NCBI GenBank assembly: GCA_905618805.1
Contig: CAJQSZ010000008.1
Location: forward strand, 1-64,000
Direction of reading: 5' to 3'
Length of the DNA stretch: 64,000 nt
From: an uncultured Candidatus Pelagibacter sp.
Lineage (GTDB): Bacteria > Pseudomonadota > Alphaproteobacteria > Pelagibacterales > Pelagibacteraceae
Shown: positions 39,494 through 48,585 of the stretch, piece by piece
How positions within the stretch are numbered: the first letter of the stretch is position 1
How the letters are laid out: every line of letters starts with the position of its first letter
Notes under the pieces: model-generated
Told to the model about the DNA's origin: nothing
The model's database searches: none
What the model saw: the letters and a program-made list of their open reading frames with translations, nothing else
Made by a program: the position numbers and the translations under genes

Positions 39494-40891
39494 ATGAATA
39501 AAGAAAATAAATTAATTCCTGGGTTACCCTCAGGGTTTGAAGATAGATGGAATAAGAAATTAATTCTCAAGAAAAAGTTAATTAATATTATTGAGAATAA
39601 TTTTGTAAAGTTTGGCTTTGAACCACTTGAAACTCCATCATTTGAAATTAGTGAAAATATAGGATCATTTCTTGCAGATGATGACAGCAATCTAATGTCA
39701 GATGTATTCTCATTTAAGGATGGTGAAAAAAGTATTACTCTTCGATATGATTTATCAAGTCCATTAGCTAGATTTGTTGCACAAAATAATCAAGAATTAC
39801 CTTTACCTTATAAACGATATGCAATTCAAAACGTATTTAGAAATGAAAAAGCAGGTAATGCTAGGTATCGTGAGTTCACTCAAGCAGATTGTGATATTGT
39901 AGGTAATGTTAACCCAGCACAAGCAAACGCAGAACTATGTAATTTAATTGCAAGCACACTCCTTTCTTGTGGATTAAAAAAAGATCAGTTTGTAATTAAC
40001 ATTAGTAATAGAAAAATTGTTCAAGGGTTAATTAAAGATCTTAAAATATCTGATGATAAAAAATTAAAAGTTATGAGAGCTATTGATAAGCTAGATAAAC
40101 CTGGTTTTGGATTAAGAGGAGTTGAAGATTTATTAAAAAAAGAAAGAGTAGATGTTAGTGGGGCAGTTACTAAAGGTGCTAACTTAACTGATGATGAAGC
40201 TTCACAAATTATTAATTTTTTAAAAGTAAAAAATTTAAAAGAATTAAAAGACAATTTAAAAAATCCACTATCTCAAGAAGGAATTAAAGAGTTAGAGAAT
40301 TTATTAGAAGTTGCAAGTTATGGTGACTATCTAGGTCAGATAAAGACTAATTTTACCATTGTTAGAGGCCTTGCTTATTATGATGGGTTTTGTGTTGAAA
40401 CAAACTTGAACTTCAAAGCAACAAACAACAAAGGAAAAGAGGTTGATATTGGAAGTATCTGTTCAGGTGGACAATATAACAAATTAATCTCAAGATTTAA
40501 GGGAGTTGATATACCAGGAACTGGAATGAGCATTGGAGTTGATCGATTATTATTTGCAATGTTACAATTAGATCAAATAAAAGTAGACGAGAAAAAACCA
40601 GTAATTATCTGCGTAATGGATGAAAAATATTTAAAAGATTATTATGAGATTTTAAAAGTTTTACGAGATAACAATATTAATTCTGAAATATTTTTAGATA
40701 GTAAAAAAAATCTTGGAAAACAATTAACCTATGCTAATAAAAAACAGTGTCCTATTGCAGTGATTTGTGGTGAGAATGAATTTAAAGATAATACGATTAC
40801 TCTAAAAAATCTTTTAGGGGTTAAGGGTGAAAACAACCAAGTTACATTTCCAAAAGAGAACTTAATTGATGAAATCAAAAAATTTATCTGA
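39494..40891 (+). CDS. hisS: histidyl-tRNA synthetase
   Basis: Charges tRNA-His. The 465-residue class II enzyme has a motif-2 region reading FRNEKAGNARYREFTQADCDIVG and a VRGLAYYDGF segment in place of the canonical RGLDYYxRTVFE, as in the divergent alphaproteobacterial HisRS group. The ATG at 39494 is used; an upstream in-frame start at 39461 lies inside tRNA-His. hisZ begins within its last 23 nt. The tRNA, its synthetase and hisZG are probably co-transcribed. Confidence 0.95.
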   Translation: MNKENKLIPGLPSGFEDRWNKKLILKKKLINIIENNFVKFGFEPLETPSFEISENIGSFLADDDSNLMSDVFSFKDGEKSITLRYDLSSPLARFVAQNNQELPLPYKRYAIQNVFRNEKAGNARYREFTQADCDIVGNVNPAQANAELCNLIASTLLSCGLKKDQFVINISNRKIVQGLIKDLKISDDKKLKVMRAIDKLDKPGFGLRGVEDLLKKERVDVSGAVTKGANLTDDEASQIINFLKVKNLKELKDNLKNPLSQEGIKELENLLEVASYGDYLGQIKTNFTIVRGLAYYDGFCVETNLNFKATNNKGKEVDIGSICSGGQYNKLISRFKGVDIPGTGMSIGVDRLLFAMLQLDQIKVDEKKPVIICVMDEKYLKDYYEILKVLRDNNINSEIFLDSKKNLGKQLTYANKKQCPIAVICGENEFKDNTITLKNLLGVKGENNQVTFPKENLIDEIKKFI

Positions 40892-41921
40892 AAAAATTCT
40901 TAGATCAGTAAAATCTAAAGGGTTTAAGTACATTGATTTACCTTCGGTAATTGAGGCTAATCATATTATGCAAAGGTCAGGAGAAAGTTTCAAGAAGTAT
41001 ATCTTCTCATTTATTGATCAAAATGGCAGTGAACTATGTCTTAGACCCGATCTAACTATTGCATCGTGCTTAAGGTACTTAGAGAACAAACTAAAGGGTA
41101 AAGAGAAGATATTTTATAGTGGTCAGGCATACAGAAAATCAAATAACAAAAAAGATTCTATTGTTAGAAATCAAGTTGGTTTTGAAATAATTGGCTCTAA
41201 AGATGAAAAAATTGATGACAAAGAAATTATTAATACTGCTTTAAAATCTTTATCAAATTTAAACTATTCAAAAGGAACTTTGAAGATTGGGAATGTGGAA
41301 ATTTTCAATTTACTAATTTCAAAGTTGGATATTCCAAAACGATGGAAACTTAGACTTTCAAGACACTTTTGGAGAGAAGATTATTTTAATGATTTATTAA
41401 AAAGATTAGAGACTAATTCTGATGTTGATCCAACAATCGTTGAAGTGGATAAAAAAAGATATTTAAAAATGTTAAAAGATAATCAGCAAACAATAGTTGC
41501 AGGCCGATCGATTGAAGAGATTTTAAAGAGATTTAATAATAAAATTAAAGATCCAAGAAGAGCAAGTAGAGGTAAAAATGATTCAAAAATTATTAAAGAG
41601 TTTTTGAAAATTAATTGTCCAATAAATCAAGCAGCCGATAAATTAAATACCTTTTTTAAAAGAAATAAGATTAACCTAGCTGTGGATCAAAAATATTTTC
41701 CAACTACATTAAACAAAATTCAAAAATTAAATGTAGAGTTTTCAGCCTCTTTTGGACGTCAGCTAGAATATTATACGGGCATGGTGTTTAAAATTGATAT
41801 CAAGTCTAAATCCAAAAATATTAATATAATTAATGGTGGACGATATGACAAATTAATTTCAGATCTTGGATCAAAAAAACAAGTTCCAGCAGTAGGAGCC
41901 GCTTTAAATTTAAATTCATAA
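40869..41921 (+). CDS. hisZ: ATP phosphoribosyltransferase regulatory subunit
   Basis: HisZ is a HisRS-like paralogue that binds short-form HisG and makes it active and histidine-sensitive. The 350 residues resemble a class II synthetase core (CLRPDLTIASCLRYL, SGQAYRKSNN, a late SFGRQLEYYTGMVF, GGRYDKLI) without an anticodon domain. The ATG at 40869 is chosen; it overlaps hisS by 23 nt. It joins hisG by TAATG, matching a 1:1 complex. Confidence 0.9.
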   Translation: MKSKNLSEKILRSVKSKGFKYIDLPSVIEANHIMQRSGESFKKYIFSFIDQNGSELCLRPDLTIASCLRYLENKLKGKEKIFYSGQAYRKSNNKKDSIVRNQVGFEIIGSKDEKIDDKEIINTALKSLSNLNYSKGTLKIGNVEIFNLLISKLDIPKRWKLRLSRHFWREDYFNDLLKRLETNSDVDPTIVEVDKKRYLKMLKDNQQTIVAGRSIEEILKRFNNKIKDPRRASRGKNDSKIIKEFLKINCPINQAADKLNTFFKRNKINLAVDQKYFPTTLNKIQKLNVEFSASFGRQLEYYTGMVFKIDIKSKSKNINIINGGRYDKLISDLGSKKQVPAVGAALNLNS

Positions 41922-42631
41922 TGATAAAAAATATAATTAATATTGGAATTCCAAGCAAAGGTAGACTTAGAAAGGACATATTAAAAATCTTTAAAAAAAA
42001 TAAATTAAATTTAGTATCTGAAAGAGGAGAAAGAGATTTATTAGGATCCATTAAAAACTTATCTAATGTTAAAATACTTTATTTACATGCAAGAGAGATA
42101 GTTGAGAGACTTGGAGATGGATCTCTAGATCTTGGTTTTTCTGGTTATGATTTATTAAAAGAGAGTGAAATTAATATTCAAAATAAAATTAATGTAGTTA
42201 AGAAGTATGGATTGGGCAAAGCAACTTTAGTTGTGGCCATTCCAGATCCTTGGATTGATGTTCAAACAGTTGCAGACCTTGAGGAAATTGCTTTTGAATT
42301 TAAGGATAAAAAGAAGAAAAGATTAAGAGTTGCAACAAAATATCCAAATTTAACAAGAGAGTTTTTATTTTCTAAGGGTGTAACTCAATTTAAATTAGTT
42401 AGTAGCCTTGGTGCAACGGAGGCATATCCCTATACTGGTTCATCTGAGATTATAACAGATATTACCTCATCTGGTGAAACTTTAAGAGCTAATAATCTTC
42501 GAATACTTAAAGATGGTGAAATATTAAAATCAGAAGCCTGTATGATGGCTTCAAAATCTTCTCTAAAAGATAGTCTGGTTAAAAAATTAGTTAAATTACT
42601 TTCTAAGAATCAAGTCTTTAAAATAAACTAA
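41921..42631 (+). CDS. hisG: ATP phosphoribosyltransferase, short form
   Basis: First step of histidine synthesis: ATP plus PRPP. The 236 residues are the short HisG length, lacking the C-terminal regulatory domain and requiring HisZ. Motifs include IGIPSKGRLRKDILK, RAREIVERLGDGSLDLGFSGYD, and the PRPP-binding EIITDITSSGETLRAN. It ends the tRNA-His-hisS-hisZ-hisG series. Confidence 0.95.
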   Translation: MIKNIINIGIPSKGRLRKDILKIFKKNKLNLVSERGERDLLGSIKNLSNVKILYLHAREIVERLGDGSLDLGFSGYDLLKESEINIQNKINVVKKYGLGKATLVVAIPDPWIDVQTVADLEEIAFEFKDKKKKRLRVATKYPNLTREFLFSKGVTQFKLVSSLGATEAYPYTGSSEIITDITSSGETLRANNLRILKDGEILKSEACMMASKSSLKDSLVKKLVKLLSKNQVFKIN

Positions 42632-42727
42632 GATAATCTTAATAATATCAAGGTTTCTAAGTATTGCGTACGCTGTAACGATAGCCCCAACAATAAGGAG
42701 TATTTTTAATATTAATAAAATTTCCAT
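42596..42727 (-). CDS. possible 43-residue hydrophobic peptide
   Basis: A minus-strand frame from ATG at 42725-42727 to TAA near 42596 encodes a strongly hydrophobic helix (MEILLILKILLIVGAIVTAY) with a basic tail. Most of it lies in the 174-bp gap between hisG and rmuC; its end overlaps hisG by 36 nt. No ribosome binding site is visible, and AT-rich DNA often encodes such helices by chance. Listed as a low-confidence candidate only. Confidence 0.22.
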   Translation of the reverse strand: MEILLILKILLIVGAIVTAYAILRNLDIIKIILVYFKDLILRK

Positions 42728-42805
42728 ATAATTACTTTTACTAAAATAAATGTAGTTATCAACAAAAGAGGATATTATCCTATATTATGATATACTCGGA
42801 GAATC

Positions 42806-43912
42806 ATGGACACAGTTTTATTAATCACATTAATCATATTGCTAGCAGCCACTTTAATTATTCTTTATCTAAATTTAAAATCTAAGCCAAAAGATGAAAA
42901 TGAAAATAAAAGTGCTGAAGAGATGGCTAATTTAAAAATAGAAATTACTTCATTAAAAGATACTTTAAGTACTACTATTAATACTTCACTAGGTTCTATG
43001 TCGACTTCATTTAATAACCTATCAACTGGGGTTACTAAAGACATGACAGAAGCTTTAACTAAAGTTGATGAAAAAGTAGGAAACTTCAATAGTCAGGTCG
43101 AATTATTAAATAAAAGCCAAGAGGGCATAACTAAAATTTTAGCGGGTGTTAAAAAATATGGAACTCTTGCTGAGTTTAGTTTGGATGCTCTAATTAGAGA
43201 CTTATTACCTGTCTCACAATTTATGACAAATGTTAAAATGAAAGAGGACACAAGTGAAAATGTAGAATTTGCAATCAAACTTCAAGATGATGTAATGGTT
43301 CCAGTAGACTCCCATTTTCCAGTAGAAAAATTTAAAGCAATTACAGACGCATATGATGCTGATGATAAAAAAGCAGTTGCAGATGCTAGAACAAAATTGG
43401 CTACAGCATTTAAAGCTAAAGCTAAAAGTGTTAACGAAAAATACATAGTGCCACCAAAAACTACAGATTTCGCAATAGTTTATGCACCAACTGAAAGCTT
43501 ATATAAAGAATTAACCGAATACCAAGATGCAACTACTAAAGAATTATTAACTCAAGAATTAATGAAAAAATATAAAATTGTAATTTGTGGTCCAAATACT
43601 CTTTCAGCTTACTTACAATCTTTACATATGGGTTTTCAATCATTAAAAGTTCAAAAGGGTGCTACAGAAATTTATAATCAATTAAAAACAATAAGCACAA
43701 GGTTTACAAGACATTTTGATAATATAATTGTTCTTAGAAAAAAATTAGAAGAAGCAATGAAAGTTGTTGATAGTTTTGGTACAGATGCAAGAACAATAAA
43801 TAGAACTTTAGAAAACATTAAAAATGTTGATGATGACTCACCTTTGGATGATCCAGATCCTTCGAGTCCAATGAGCGCAGTTGGTACTGTAGATAGAAGA
43901 AAAGTTTCTTGA
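42806..43912 (+). CDS. rmuC: RmuC-family DNA recombination protein
   Basis: A 368-residue protein with an N-terminal membrane helix (about 4-24), a coiled-coil region (about 35-115) and an RmuC domain carrying FAIKLQDDVMVPVDSHFPVEKF, DFAIVYAPTESLY and VICGPNTLSAYLQSLHMGF. RmuC limits rearrangements at inverted repeats and has a PD-(D/E)XK-like core. A GGAG lies about 8 nt before the ATG. It is 13 bp before a second nuclease gene, then sbcB, forming a DNA-processing set. Confidence 0.9.
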   Translation: MDTVLLITLIILLAATLIILYLNLKSKPKDENENKSAEEMANLKIEITSLKDTLSTTINTSLGSMSTSFNNLSTGVTKDMTEALTKVDEKVGNFNSQVELLNKSQEGITKILAGVKKYGTLAEFSLDALIRDLLPVSQFMTNVKMKEDTSENVEFAIKLQDDVMVPVDSHFPVEKFKAITDAYDADDKKAVADARTKLATAFKAKAKSVNEKYIVPPKTTDFAIVYAPTESLYKELTEYQDATTKELLTQELMKKYKIVICGPNTLSAYLQSLHMGFQSLKVQKGATEIYNQLKTISTRFTRHFDNIIVLRKKLEEAMKVVDSFGTDARTINRTLENIKNVDDDSPLDDPDPSSPMSAVGTVDRRKVS

Positions 43913-43925
43913 TAAGTAACAAAAT

Positions 43926-44612
43926 ATGAAATGGAATAATAAATTTTCATATCCAAAATCTATGAGATCTATGGTCAGCGGCTCAAGAATGTATGCTGTT
44001 AACCAACAAAAGCTTCCATCAGTTACATCAATTTTACAAGCAACACAAAGTGAAGAAAAAAAAGCATCCCTTGCAAACTGGAAAGCGCGAGTGGGAGCAG
44101 CTGAGGCAAATAGAATTAAAAATGATGCCTCAAGCAGAGGAACATCAATGCATAGTTTTCTAGAAAAATATTTATTAGGCCAGTTAAATCTAGAATTATT
44201 AGAAATAGAAAATAAATCTAAAAAAATGGCTGATGAAATTATTGAGCAAGGAATTAAAAATAAACTGTCAGAAATTTGGGGAACTGAAGCAACTTTATAT
44301 TATCCTGGAAAATATGCTGGAACATGCGATGCAGTAGGCGTATATGAAGGGCAAGAAACTATTATAGATTTTAAACAATCAAACAAACCCAAAAAAGAGG
44401 AGTGGATAGAGGATTATTACCTTCAATTAGGGGCATATTCATTAGCTCACAACGTTGTACACAATTCAAAAATAACCCAAGGAATTGTTTTACTTTGTAC
44501 TGTAGATAATTTATTCCAAGACTTCAGAATTCAAGGCGAAAAATTAGAAGAATATCAAAACAAGTTTTTAAAAAAAGTTGAACAATTTTATCACCAAAGG
44601 AATATGAATTAA
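43926..44612 (+). CDS. PD-(D/E)XK exonuclease, MGME1/phage type
   Basis: A 228-residue nuclease with the order LPSVTSIL (30-37), SSRGTSMHSFLE (69-80, His76), WGTEATLYYPGKYAGTCDA (Glu121, Asp135), the DxK of IIDFK (Asp148, Lys150) and the late LQLGAY. Asp135 to Asp148 spacing and the DxK match the single-strand exonucleases related to mitochondrial MGME1 and to many T4-like cyanophage proteins. It lies between rmuC and sbcB, one base before the latter. Processing of single-stranded DNA ends is the likely role; viral origin is possible. Confidence 0.78.
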   Translation: MKWNNKFSYPKSMRSMVSGSRMYAVNQQKLPSVTSILQATQSEEKKASLANWKARVGAAEANRIKNDASSRGTSMHSFLEKYLLGQLNLELLEIENKSKKMADEIIEQGIKNKLSEIWGTEATLYYPGKYAGTCDAVGVYEGQETIIDFKQSNKPKKEEWIEDYYLQLGAYSLAHNVVHNSKITQGIVLLCTVDNLFQDFRIQGEKLEEYQNKFLKKVEQFYHQRNMN

Positions 44613-44613
44613 T

Positions 44614-46041
44614 ATGAATTTAGCAATATGGGATATAGAATCTAGCAGTGCAAACACTTCATGGGGGAGTATTATTGAAGTAGGTGGTGTTTTAGTTGAT
44701 GCAAACTTTAAAGAATTAGACAGATTTAATTTTAGATGCAGGTTACCAGAAGGAGAAGTGCCTCAAGCAATGGCATTAATAGTGAATAAAACTAGTGTTG
44801 ATTTATTAACCAAAGGAAATCTAAGTCACTATCAAATGTTATCTCAATTAGAAGCAGTATTTAAAAAGTGGAGCCCAGCAATATTTATGGGTTGGTCAAA
44901 TATTGGTTTTGATGACGAGATGATAAGAAACGAATTTTTTAGAGGAATTAGATATCCATATATTACAAATGCTACACCAAACAAAAGACATGATGGATTA
45001 AACATAGCAAGAGGAGCACATGCTGTTGATGAGAGTGTAGTAAAAACAGAAATAAATGCAAAAGGTAATGCAGTAATGAAACTAGAATCATTAGCTAGAA
45101 TGAATGGCTTCGAATCTAGCGGTGCGCACTCAGCTTTATTTGATGCGGAACTAACTGTTAAGGTTTTAGGTTTAATTAAAAAAAATCAACCTCAAACATG
45201 GGATACTTTTTTAAGAACAGCAAACAAGAGTGACACAGAAACAATATTTAAAACTGAGAAGATGTTTACTCTAGCAGAATACCACTTTGGTAAGAATTAT
45301 AGATTTGTAGTTGCGCCGCTTCACCCGAAACATTGCATTCATCCAGTTTATCAATGGGGTCAAGCATTTGATCTTAAAATTGATCCAATTCCATTATTTG
45401 ATATGTCAATTTCAGAACTTAAAACTGCTATTAAAAAATTAAAGTTTTTAAGAACTATAAGATCAAACAAAGCTCCTATAATTTTAGATGCAAGTTATGG
45501 ATTACAAACTGAACCATATTGTAATCTTGATCTTGATTTAATTAAAAAGCGTGCAAAATTAGTAAACGATAATGAAAGATTCTCTCAAAATGTTTTAACT
45601 GCATTAAGAGAAACTGCTGAAGATAAAGCACAATTTGATTCACAGGTTGATCTACTTGCTGAAGAGACGATTTATAAAAAATTTACACCTCAAAAAGATA
45701 CAGCGTTATTTCCAAAATGGCATGCAGCGTCTTGGAAGGACAAATTAATTTTACTAGATAAATTTGAAGATGAGAGAATGGTAAGTTTTGGGAAAAAGAT
45801 AATTTATCAAGAATCACCAGAAACATTACCTGCAGATATGTTCAAAACTATAAAAAGAGGGATAGCTGAGAGAATATTAAGTGATGAGAAAGAGAAATGG
45901 TGGACATGTAAGGAGTTTTATTTTGAGTGTGATAATTTAAGAGATAGATACACCAACGATAAAGATGAGAAAAAGCTCAAGTTTTTGGATGAAATCAATG
46001 AATTTGTTGAAGGTATTCAAAAAAAATACGAGCAAGCTTAG
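44614..46041 (+). CDS. sbcB: exodeoxyribonuclease I
   Basis: A 475-residue 3'-5' single-strand DNA exonuclease, the same length as E. coli ExoI. The DEDDh active site is visible: Asp7/Glu9 in WDIESS, Asp in GFDDEMIRNEFF, and His/Asp in SGAHSALFDAELT. The SH3-like and C-terminal ExoI regions follow. It begins one base after the PD-(D/E)XK nuclease stop. ExoI is best known from Gammaproteobacteria, so its origin here deserves a tree. Confidence 0.92.
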   Translation: MNLAIWDIESSSANTSWGSIIEVGGVLVDANFKELDRFNFRCRLPEGEVPQAMALIVNKTSVDLLTKGNLSHYQMLSQLEAVFKKWSPAIFMGWSNIGFDDEMIRNEFFRGIRYPYITNATPNKRHDGLNIARGAHAVDESVVKTEINAKGNAVMKLESLARMNGFESSGAHSALFDAELTVKVLGLIKKNQPQTWDTFLRTANKSDTETIFKTEKMFTLAEYHFGKNYRFVVAPLHPKHCIHPVYQWGQAFDLKIDPIPLFDMSISELKTAIKKLKFLRTIRSNKAPIILDASYGLQTEPYCNLDLDLIKKRAKLVNDNERFSQNVLTALRETAEDKAQFDSQVDLLAEETIYKKFTPQKDTALFPKWHAASWKDKLILLDKFEDERMVSFGKKIIYQESPETLPADMFKTIKRGIAERILSDEKEKWWTCKEFYFECDNLRDRYTNDKDEKKLKFLDEINEFVEGIQKKYEQA

Positions 46042-46116
46042 CTCTTGGTGAATTAATTAAAAAAAGATTTTTTTACACATTGAATAATAAGTTGAATCAA
46101 ATATATAAGATCTATT

Positions 46117-46437
46117 ATGGCAACAATAAGTGTAACTGATGACAATTTCGATACAGAAGTATTAAAATCTTCAAAACCAATTGTAGTTGATTTTTGGGCC
46201 GAGTGGTGCGGACCATGTAAGCAAATAGGACCAACATTAGAAGAAATTTCTGATGAAATGGCAGATCAAGTTATAATAGCAAAACACAACATTGATAATG
46301 AACCAAACACCCCAACAAAATATGGCGTTAGAGGAATTCCTACGATGTTATTATTTAAAGATGGAGAGCTAAAATCAACAAAAGTTGGTTCAACGCCCAA
46401 GTCAGATATTGTTTCTTGGATTAAAGAAAACATCTAA
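46117..46437 (+). CDS. trxA: thioredoxin
   Basis: Cytosolic dithiol reductant. The 106 residues have the active site WAEWCGPCKQIGP, the cis-proline region GIPTMLLF and the normal single-domain length. It converges on folC with a 4-nt overlap. The 75 bp upstream holds its own promoter region but no strong motif that I can assign. Confidence 0.97.
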   Translation: MATISVTDDNFDTEVLKSSKPIVVDFWAEWCGPCKQIGPTLEEISDEMADQVIIAKHNIDNEPNTPTKYGVRGIPTMLLFKDGELKSTKVGSTPKSDIVSWIKENI

Positions 46438-47702
46438 TTTAAGTTTAAGATTTCTCCAGCTAGATATAAAGATCCTGTGATTAGAACAATATCATTTTCT
46501 TGAATTTTGATTGAAGAGATGGCCTCTTCTACCGATTTTTTATAATTAATATCAGAAAAGTTTTTAATTTTTTTTTTAAGCTCGATTCCTTTAATTGCAT
46601 TTGATTGATTTGGGATATCGATTGTCGTTAAAGTTTCAATATCCTTAAAATAATCAATATAAGCGTTATGATCTTTATTAGCCATCATTCCTAAAATAAT
46701 ATGTTTTTTACAATTTAGACTTTGTAAATATTGGTTTAATACTTTTGCTCCAAGAGGGTTGTGCGAACCATCTATAAATAATTGATTATCCTTAACTAAA
46801 TTTTTTAGTTTACCAAATTTAATTTCTTGCAGGCGAGCAATACTTTTAATTTTAGTAATACCGCTTTTTATATGTTCATTGGTTATTTTATAATCACTTA
46901 ATTGTCTAGCTGTTGCAATAGCAGTTGAAATATTTTCTAATTGAAATTCCCCAGGTAGATTGGGCCTTGGAAGTTTAATACTACCAAACTCATCTTCAAA
47001 AATAAAAAAATCATTTTCCTTAAGAGCAAAACTATAGTTATTATTAAAGGTTATTTTTTTAGATTGGTTGTTTTTAATAATTTTTTCAATGTAGTTACTA
47101 ATCTCATTAGAATTCTGTTTTGCAACAATAATTTTTGAATCTAATAAAGTTGAAGTTTTTTCAAATATAATTTTCTCAACGGTTTGCTCTTCACTTGGTA
47201 GCCAATCTAAATGATCAAGTCCAATAGCTGTCACAACACTTGCTAAATTTTTTTTCAATATATTTGTTGCATCGAATCTATGAAACAAACCAGACTCAAT
47301 TAAGTTAATATTTTTGGGATATTTTTTAGCATAATGGAAGAATGCAACTGTTAATATTTCAAAGAAAGTAATTTGTGTTCCACCATTTATCTCTTCTATT
47401 TCAGATAATAAATTAGCTAATTCATCATCAGTTAAAGGTTTGTTGTTATAAATAAATCTTTCATTAATTTTTTGTATGTGAGGACTAGTGTAGATATTAC
47501 ATTTATAGTCAGCCTCTTTTAGAATGGCACAGAGTGCTTGAATAGTTGAATATTTTCCATTGGTACCCACCACAGAAATACAATTAATTTGATCTTGAGG
47601 ATTTCCTAATTTTTGACAAAGATTTTTAGTTCGATCTAGGCTTAGATCAATCTCTTTAGGATGCAGCTTTTGTAATCGCTCTACTATTTTCTGAAGTTTC
47701 AT
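46434..47702 (-). CDS. folC: folylpolyglutamate/dihydrofolate synthase, divergent
   Basis: A Mur-ligase-type enzyme that adds glutamate to dihydropteroate or folates, 422 residues. Start region LQKLHPKEIDLSLDR, YTSPHIQKINERF, TFFEILTVAFFHYA and the C-terminal IDGSHNP are typical. Several signatures are altered: the P-loop is VVGTNGKYST (usually GTNGKGS), the GLGGR loop is GLFHR, and EKAGI is EKTST. The ATG is 47 nt inside accD in another frame; family alignment at LHPKEIDLSL supports this start. Activity is probable but should be tested. Confidence 0.88.
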   Translation of the reverse strand: MKLQKIVERLQKLHPKEIDLSLDRTKNLCQKLGNPQDQINCISVVGTNGKYSTIQALCAILKEADYKCNIYTSPHIQKINERFIYNNKPLTDDELANLLSEIEEINGGTQITFFEILTVAFFHYAKKYPKNINLIESGLFHRFDATNILKKNLASVVTAIGLDHLDWLPSEEQTVEKIIFEKTSTLLDSKIIVAKQNSNEISNYIEKIIKNNQSKKITFNNNYSFALKENDFFIFEDEFGSIKLPRPNLPGEFQLENISTAIATARQLSDYKITNEHIKSGITKIKSIARLQEIKFGKLKNLVKDNQLFIDGSHNPLGAKVLNQYLQSLNCKKHIILGMMANKDHNAYIDYFKDIETLTTIDIPNQSNAIKGIELKKKIKNFSDINYKKSVEEAISSIKIQENDIVLITGSLYLAGEILNLN

Positions 47703-48585
47703 TTTCTAATAAATTTATAGCAGAATTTTTATTTAGCAATATTGATAATAATGTATCAATTTTTTCTCTTAGGTCTTTTCTCTCAACAATTAAATCCACA
47801 AAGCCAGTTTTTTCAACATATTCACTTCTTTGAAATCCTTCAGGTAATTCTTCCCTAACAGTTCCTTGAATAACTCTTGCTCCAGCAAAGGCTATAAGCG
47901 CCCCAGGTTCTGCTAAATGAAGATCACCTAACATTGCATATGATGCTGTGATACCACCAGCTGTTGGGTCTGTTAACACAACAAGATAAGGAAGATTATT
48001 TTTTTTAAGTTCATTGATTGCTAAAGTTGTTCTGGTCATCTGTGAAAGTGAGATTAATGACTCCATCATTCTCATTCCCCCACCTGAGGTGAAGACCACA
48101 AAAGGTTGTGTGTTTTCAATAGCGTGTTGAATTCCGTATAAGAAGGCCTCACCTTCAGCAGCACCAATTGAGCCACCTATAAAATCAAAGTCTGACGCAA
48201 TAGCAGTGAGCTTTAAACTTTTAATATTTGTGTCAACTACCATCATTCCACAATTCATACTTGTTTTTTTACGTGCAGCCTTTAATCTATCTTTATAGGT
48301 TTTTGAATCGTTCCAATTTAAAGGATCATCCTGAGGTATTGGTGTTTTTAAAACTTCATAATTATTTTTTCCAAAAACAATATCAAACCTTTGACGTGGG
48401 CTTGTTCTGTGATGCTTGTTACAAGATGGGCAAACCCATAAATTTTCTTCTAAATCTTTTTTAAGAATGGGGCCTTTGCAGCAAGATGTCCAGTCACTAC
48501 TTGCAATGTCAGCCTTGGTTGCTCTTGTCCTAATAATCTTTTTTATTTTTTCACTAAAACGTAAAGTTTTTTTAATCCAGTTCAT
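47656..48585 (-). CDS. accD: acetyl-CoA carboxylase carboxyltransferase beta
   Basis: Beta subunit of the carboxyltransferase that makes malonyl-CoA. 309 residues with an N-terminal zinc ribbon, the carboxylate-handling SGGGMRMMES and LTDPTAGGITASYAMLGD, and AFAGARVIQGTVRE. The first zinc pair reads CCKG rather than the usual C-x2-C, while the second, CPSC, is normal. It overlaps trpA by 4 nt upstream and folC by 47 nt downstream, the usual trpBA-accD-folC order. Confidence 0.96.
   Translation of the reverse strand: MNWIKKTLRFSEKIKKIIRTRATKADIASSDWTSCCKGPILKKDLEENLWVCPSCNKHHRTSPRQRFDIVFGKNNYEVLKTPIPQDDPLNWNDSKTYKDRLKAARKKTSMNCGMMVVDTNIKSLKLTAIASDFDFIGGSIGAAEGEAFLYGIQHAIENTQPFVVFTSGGGMRMMESLISLSQMTRTTLAINELKKNNLPYLVVLTDPTAGGITASYAMLGDLHLAEPGALIAFAGARVIQGTVREELPEGFQRSEYVEKTGFVDLIVERKDLREKIDTLLSILLNKNSAINLLENETSENSRAITKAAS

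Noticed and set aside
46042-46116. AAAAAAA/TTTTTTT hairpin after sbcB as a terminator
   Set aside because: The stem is pure A-T with a two-base loop and is probably too weak; homopolymer runs are everywhere in this sequence.
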